Shown: piece after piece, positions 13,150 to 15,752 of the stretch
How positions within the stretch are numbered: position 1 is the stretch's first letter
How the letters are laid out: every line of letters starts with the position of its first letter
NCBI GenBank assembly: GCA_009783365.1
Contig: WRHG01000024.1
Span: 1 to 15,752, forward strand
Direction of reading: 5' to 3'
DNA: 15,752 nucleotides
Source: Clostridia bacterium
GTDB lineage: Bacteria > Bacillota_A > Clostridia > Christensenellales > Aristaeellaceae
Notes under the pieces: generated by a model
The model's input: only the letters and a program-made list of their open reading frames with translations
What the model was told of the DNA's origin: nothing
Database searches by the model: none
Position numbers and translations under genes: made by a program

Positions 13150-13731
13150 ATGAATCAGTTCTATGCCTATGTGAACCGTTTGAAGCTTATACGCCGCTGG
13201 GGCCTTATGCACAATACCGTGCCTGAAAACGATATGGAGCATACAATGCAGACCGCATTGATCGCTCACGGCCTGGCGGTGTTGGGTAAAGTCCGGTATG
13301 GGCGGGGGATAGAGCCGGAAAGGGTACTGGCCTTGGCAATGTACCACGATGCGGGCGAGGTGATCACGGGCGATCTCCCAACCCCTGTGAAATATAAAAA
13401 CCCAGGCATTCACGAGGCGTACAGGGAGTTGGAGGCGTCGGCAACACAGCAGTTGTTGGATATGCTGCCGGTTGATATGCGCTCCTCCTACTGTCCTTAT
13501 CTGACTCCGGATAAAGGCGGCTTTGAATGGCAGTTGGTCAAGGCAGCGGATCGGATCAGCGCGTATTTAAAGTGCATGGAGGAACAGAAGATGGGCAACC
13601 GGGAGTTTGAGCAAGCCCGCGAATCCGTGCTCATAAGCCTCCGTGAGAATCCGCTGCCGGAGGTACAAACGTTTTTGGAAGAATTTGTGCCCAGTTTTTC
13701 CCTTACGCCGGATGAACTGAGCAAGCTGTGA
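13150..13731 (+). CDS. yfbR: YfbR-type HD-domain 5'-deoxynucleotidase
   Basis: This 193-residue HD-domain protein is close in length and motif order to E. coli YfbR, a cytoplasmic metal-dependent enzyme that removes phosphate from deoxyribonucleoside 5'-monophosphates. The visible signature is RRWGLM at 15-20, EN..EH with metal-binding His31, the YHDAGEVITGDLPTPVKY block at 65-82 (His66 and Asp67 as the HD pair, Glu70 and Asp75), and Asp134 in VKAADRISAY. The ATG at 13150 is chosen because AAGGAG lies 9 bases upstream and the family motif begins soon after; the longer frame from 13105 would run through the thiT promoter. It is divergent from thiT. No clear terminator is seen in the 96 bases to the convergent mreB-like gene. 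Confidence 0.92.
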   Translation: MNQFYAYVNRLKLIRRWGLMHNTVPENDMEHTMQTALIAHGLAVLGKVRYGRGIEPERVLALAMYHDAGEVITGDLPTPVKYKNPGIHEAYRELEASATQQLLDMLPVDMRSSYCPYLTPDKGGFEWQLVKAADRISAYLKCMEEQKMGNREFEQARESVLISLRENPLPEVQTFLEEFVPSFSLTPDELSKL

Positions 13732-13827
13732 AAAGACGGCGTAAACTTTTTTACAGATAACCTCACAGGAAGGACCCCTTCTTCCCGTGCGATCGAGGCT
13801 CCTTCAGGGGCCGGGGGCGGCGGTTCT

Positions 13828-14856
13828 TTACCTGCCCAGCAGGCGCTTTCGGCCGTCGTCCAGGAACCGGCCCAGGTCATGCATATTTTCAATCGCCCTG
13901 CCGCAACCCATCACTACGTTGTGCTGAGGGTCTTCCGCACAGGAACAGGGAACTTTCAAAGCGTCGGCGATGGCTTCGCACAAGCCAAACAACTCCGCGC
14001 CGCCGCCGGTGAGCATAATTCCATACTCAAAGATATCGGCGGCTAATTCCGCCGGTGTATGTTCCAGCACGCCGTGGATGCTTTCGATTAGCTGCTGCAA
14101 TGGCTCGTCAATGGCTTCTGTGATGTCGTCGCTGGTGATGCGCATGGTTTTGGGCAAGCCGGTGATCAGGTTGCGCCCGGTCACCTCCATATACAGCTGG
14201 TCTGCCCGGGGAATTGCGGAGCCAATGTTGATTTTCAACTCTTCCGCCGTGCGTTCGCCAATCAGAAGGTTGTGTTTGCGGCGGAGATGGCGGATGACGG
14301 CATCGTCAAAACGATCGCCGCCTGCCTTGGCGCAATCGCTGACAACCACTCTGCCAAAGGATAGTACCGCGATATCACTCACACCGGCGCTGATGTCCAC
14401 GATCATGGTGCCGTAGGCTTCGTCAATGGGCAAACCAGCTCCCAGCGCCGCCGCCAGGGTGCGATCCAGCAGCTGGGTACGGCGCATTCCCGCATCAAAC
14501 ATTGTGGAGATGACGGAGCGTTTTTCCATCTCGTTCACAGAGGTGGGCAATGCTAAAATCGCGCGAGGCCGTGCGAACATATGCTTGCCGATGGCTTTTA
14601 AAATAAAGCCCTTTAGCATGAAACTGACAAGGTCGAAGTCGGAAATGACCCCTTCCCGTAATGGTCTAATTGCCAAGATGTTGCTGGGTGTCCGGCCTAT
14701 CATTCTGCGCGCCTCGTCTCCGAAGGCCAAAACATCGCGGGCGTCCCGGTCTATGGCTACAACGGTGGGTTCCCGTAGAATGATCCCCCTGCCCCTCATG
14801 TAGATCAGAATGTTGGAAGTGCCTAAGTCAATACCGATGTCATTGGTGGCTGCCAT
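13828..14856 (-). CDS. mreB: MreB-like actin homologue, divergent in its nucleotide site
   Basis: This 342-residue protein is full length for the MreB/Mbl family, bacterial actins that form membrane-bound filaments guiding cell-wall synthesis in rod-shaped cells. Phosphate-1 is DIGIDLGTSN at 6-15, the NILAIRPLREGVISDFD block at 59-75 is typical, and the adenosine motif is GIMLTGGGAELFG at 279-291. Two conserved parts differ. The IEEPxAAAIG segment with the catalytic Glu reads LDRTLAAALG at 130-139, and the phosphate-2 motif DIGGGTTEVA reads DISAGVSDIA at 154-163. It may be an accessory MreB paralogue with weak ATPase. The ATG at 14856 has AGGAG only one base away, so initiation may depend on coupling with the upstream small ORF. 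Its neighbours are not mreC or mreD. Confidence 0.85.
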   Translation of the reverse strand: MAATNDIGIDLGTSNILIYMRGRGIILREPTVVAIDRDARDVLAFGDEARRMIGRTPSNILAIRPLREGVISDFDLVSFMLKGFILKAIGKHMFARPRAILALPTSVNEMEKRSVISTMFDAGMRRTQLLDRTLAAALGAGLPIDEAYGTMIVDISAGVSDIAVLSFGRVVVSDCAKAGGDRFDDAVIRHLRRKHNLLIGERTAEELKINIGSAIPRADQLYMEVTGRNLITGLPKTMRITSDDITEAIDEPLQQLIESIHGVLEHTPAELAADIFEYGIMLTGGGAELFGLCEAIADALKVPCSCAEDPQHNVVMGCGRAIENMHDLGRFLDDGRKRLLGR

Positions 14857-14983
14857 GCTCCTGGATCGACCCCTTTTGCGGCTTGCTGTTCGGGAGGAAT
14901 GCGATGGTTGCGATTTCGTCGCGGCTGAGCATTTCTATTCGCCGTTGCGGGCTGAAATCCTTCTTTTCAGCTTGGGAGCGCAC
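14840..14983 (-). CDS. Possible 47-residue small protein between truA and mreB
   Basis: The only open frame filling the truA-mreB gap starts at GTG 14983 with AGG five bases upstream, and ends with a TGA 17 bases inside mreB. The product is charged and has no membrane segment: it begins VRSQAEKKDFSPQRRIEM and continues through LSRDEIATIAFLP. I do not recognise it. It lies in the same frame as truA, right after the TAG of that gene, so it could also be read by stop readthrough or be the remnant of a longer C-terminus. Its overlap with the mreB start suggests translational coupling. ATG 14932 would give a 30-residue version but has no ribosome site. Confidence 0.4.
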   Translation of the reverse strand: MRSQAEKKDFSPQRRIEMLSRDEIATIAFLPNSKPQKGSIQEHGSHQ

Positions 14984-15004
14984 CGATACCTGTTTTGGCT
15001 TGTT

Positions 15005-15752
15005 CTAATACCTTATCTCAGTCAGTTCCAACCCGCAAGCTGGAGCTGTGGTTCCAAGGGATTGGCGGTTGCCGGTGTTGAAAGCCTCCTCAAAGGGATT
15101 ACCGGTAAATTTGCCATGACCTACGTCAATAAGTGTGCCCGCGATGATACGCGCCATATTATACAGAAAGCCATTACCGGAAATACGCAGGGTGATTAAA
15201 GAGCCATCCTGTTGCAAGGATGCCTCTCCCAACGTCCGCACAGTGGTTTTTGCCGTGCCCCCTGCTGCCTGAAACGCTGCAAAGTCATGAGAACCCGGCA
15301 GGGTGGTCAGACAGTCCCGCATTGCTTTTGCGTCCAAGGGGAGGGGTACATGGGCGCAGAGGTTGCGGTATTGAGCGCTGGCATGAGGGGCGTTGAGGAT
15401 GCGGTATGTATAGGTTTTGCTTTTCGCGTCGAAGCGGGCATGAAAGGCTCTGTCCACCGCTTGCCCCGCCGTAACGCGAATGTCCGCGGGCAGTAATGTG
15501 TTTAGGGCAAAGGGATATTTCGCCGGCGGGATGCGGCTTGCCGTATCGAAATGCGCGCGCTGGCCCAGGGCATGAACCCCCGCGTCTGTACGGCTGGCTC
15601 CCGTGATTGTAATTTGACCGCCCGTTGCTCCCCAAAGGGCTTCTTCCACCTTCTGCTGAACGGTCATGGCATTGCGTTGCCGTTGCCAGCCGCCGTAGGC
15701 GGTACCGTCATAGCTGAGGGTAAGCAGCACGCGATGGGTTCCCGGTTGTCCG
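15005..15752 (-). CDS. truA: tRNA pseudouridine synthase A (start at or beyond the right edge)
   Basis: TruA isomerises uridines 38-40 in the anticodon stem-loop of many tRNAs to pseudouridine. The protein shows LSYDGTAYGGWQRQ near the N-terminus, the catalytic SRTDAGVHALGQ motif (the Asp of RTDAG), KTYTYRILNA, GSHDFAAFQ, and GNGFLYNMARIIAGTLIDVG near the C-terminus; at least 241 residues, normal for the family. A GTG at 15730 could start it, but no ribosome site precedes it and the frame stays open to the window edge (reading GQPGTHR before the GTG), so a start outside the window is more likely. It is followed by a possible small ORF and the mreB-like gene on the same strand. Confidence 0.94.
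   Translation of the reverse strand, partial: GQPGTHRVLLTLSYDGTAYGGWQRQRNAMTVQQKVEEALWGATGGQITITGASRTDAGVHALGQRAHFDTASRIPPAKYPFALNTLLPADIRVTAGQAVDRAFHARFDAKSKTYTYRILNAPHASAQYRNLCAHVPLPLDAKAMRDCLTTLPGSHDFAAFQAAGGTAKTTVRTLGEASLQQDGSLITLRISGNGFLYNMARIIAGTLIDVGHGKFTGNPFEEAFNTGNRQSLGTTAPACGLELTEIRY

Noticed and set aside
13732..13827. Terminator between the convergent yfbR and mreB-like genes
   Set aside because: GAAGG/CCTTC and GGCTCC/GGGGCC stems exist but neither is followed by a T run on either strand; GTAAA/TTTAC at 13740-13755 is too weak.
1..15752. CRISPR array, insertion sequence, tRNA or rRNA genes, phage or conjugative genes
   Set aside because: I looked on both strands and saw no repeat-spacer pattern, transposase, cloverleaf-like sequence or mobile-element hallmark.

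Overview
The window looks like chromosome of a mid-GC Gram-positive anaerobe of the Clostridia type; I cannot name a species. The signs are strong AGGAGG-type ribosome binding sites, TTGACA/TATAAT-like promoters with exact 17-bp spacing, a ThiT vitamin transporter under a TPP riboswitch with a transcription terminator, tight operons, and no tRNA, rRNA, insertion sequence or CRISPR array.

Left block (1-2711, minus strand): one leftward operon with a good promoter at 2683-2711. It encodes a membrane-anchored phosphodiester-glycosidase-family protein, an Lgt-like membrane protein whose active site looks degraded, a fragment consisting only of the N-terminal domain of an Ogt-type DNA methyltransferase, and the beginning of pyruvate kinase, which overlaps that fragment by 4 bases.

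Central block (2801-10635): a LacI-family regulator (minus) is divergent from a six-gene plus-strand operon: transaldolase/FSA-like protein 1, a methylmalonate-semialdehyde-dehydrogenase-type ALDH, transaldolase/FSA-like protein 2, a zinc dehydrogenase, an SMP-30 lactonase-like protein and an SDR dehydrogenase. Two dehydrogenases, a lactonase, two Schiff-base aldolase-fold proteins and a CoA-acylating-type ALDH suggest a sugar or sugar-acid catabolic route that does not match any standard pathway I know. Both aldolase-fold proteins carry Gln where transaldolase has its catalytic Glu, as fructose-6-phosphate aldolase does. No transporter, kinase or dehydratase is linked. This is the best candidate for an undescribed system.

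Right block (10718-15752): a MATE-family exporter (plus) ends convergently, with overlap, against thiT (minus). Upstream of thiT are a terminator hairpin, a TPP riboswitch with a visible antiterminator pairing, and a promoter that overlaps the start region of the divergent yfbR-type deoxynucleotidase. Next come a divergent mreB-like actin gene, a probable 47-codon small ORF and truA, all on the minus strand, with truA running off the right edge. No gap between genes exceeds 300 bases.
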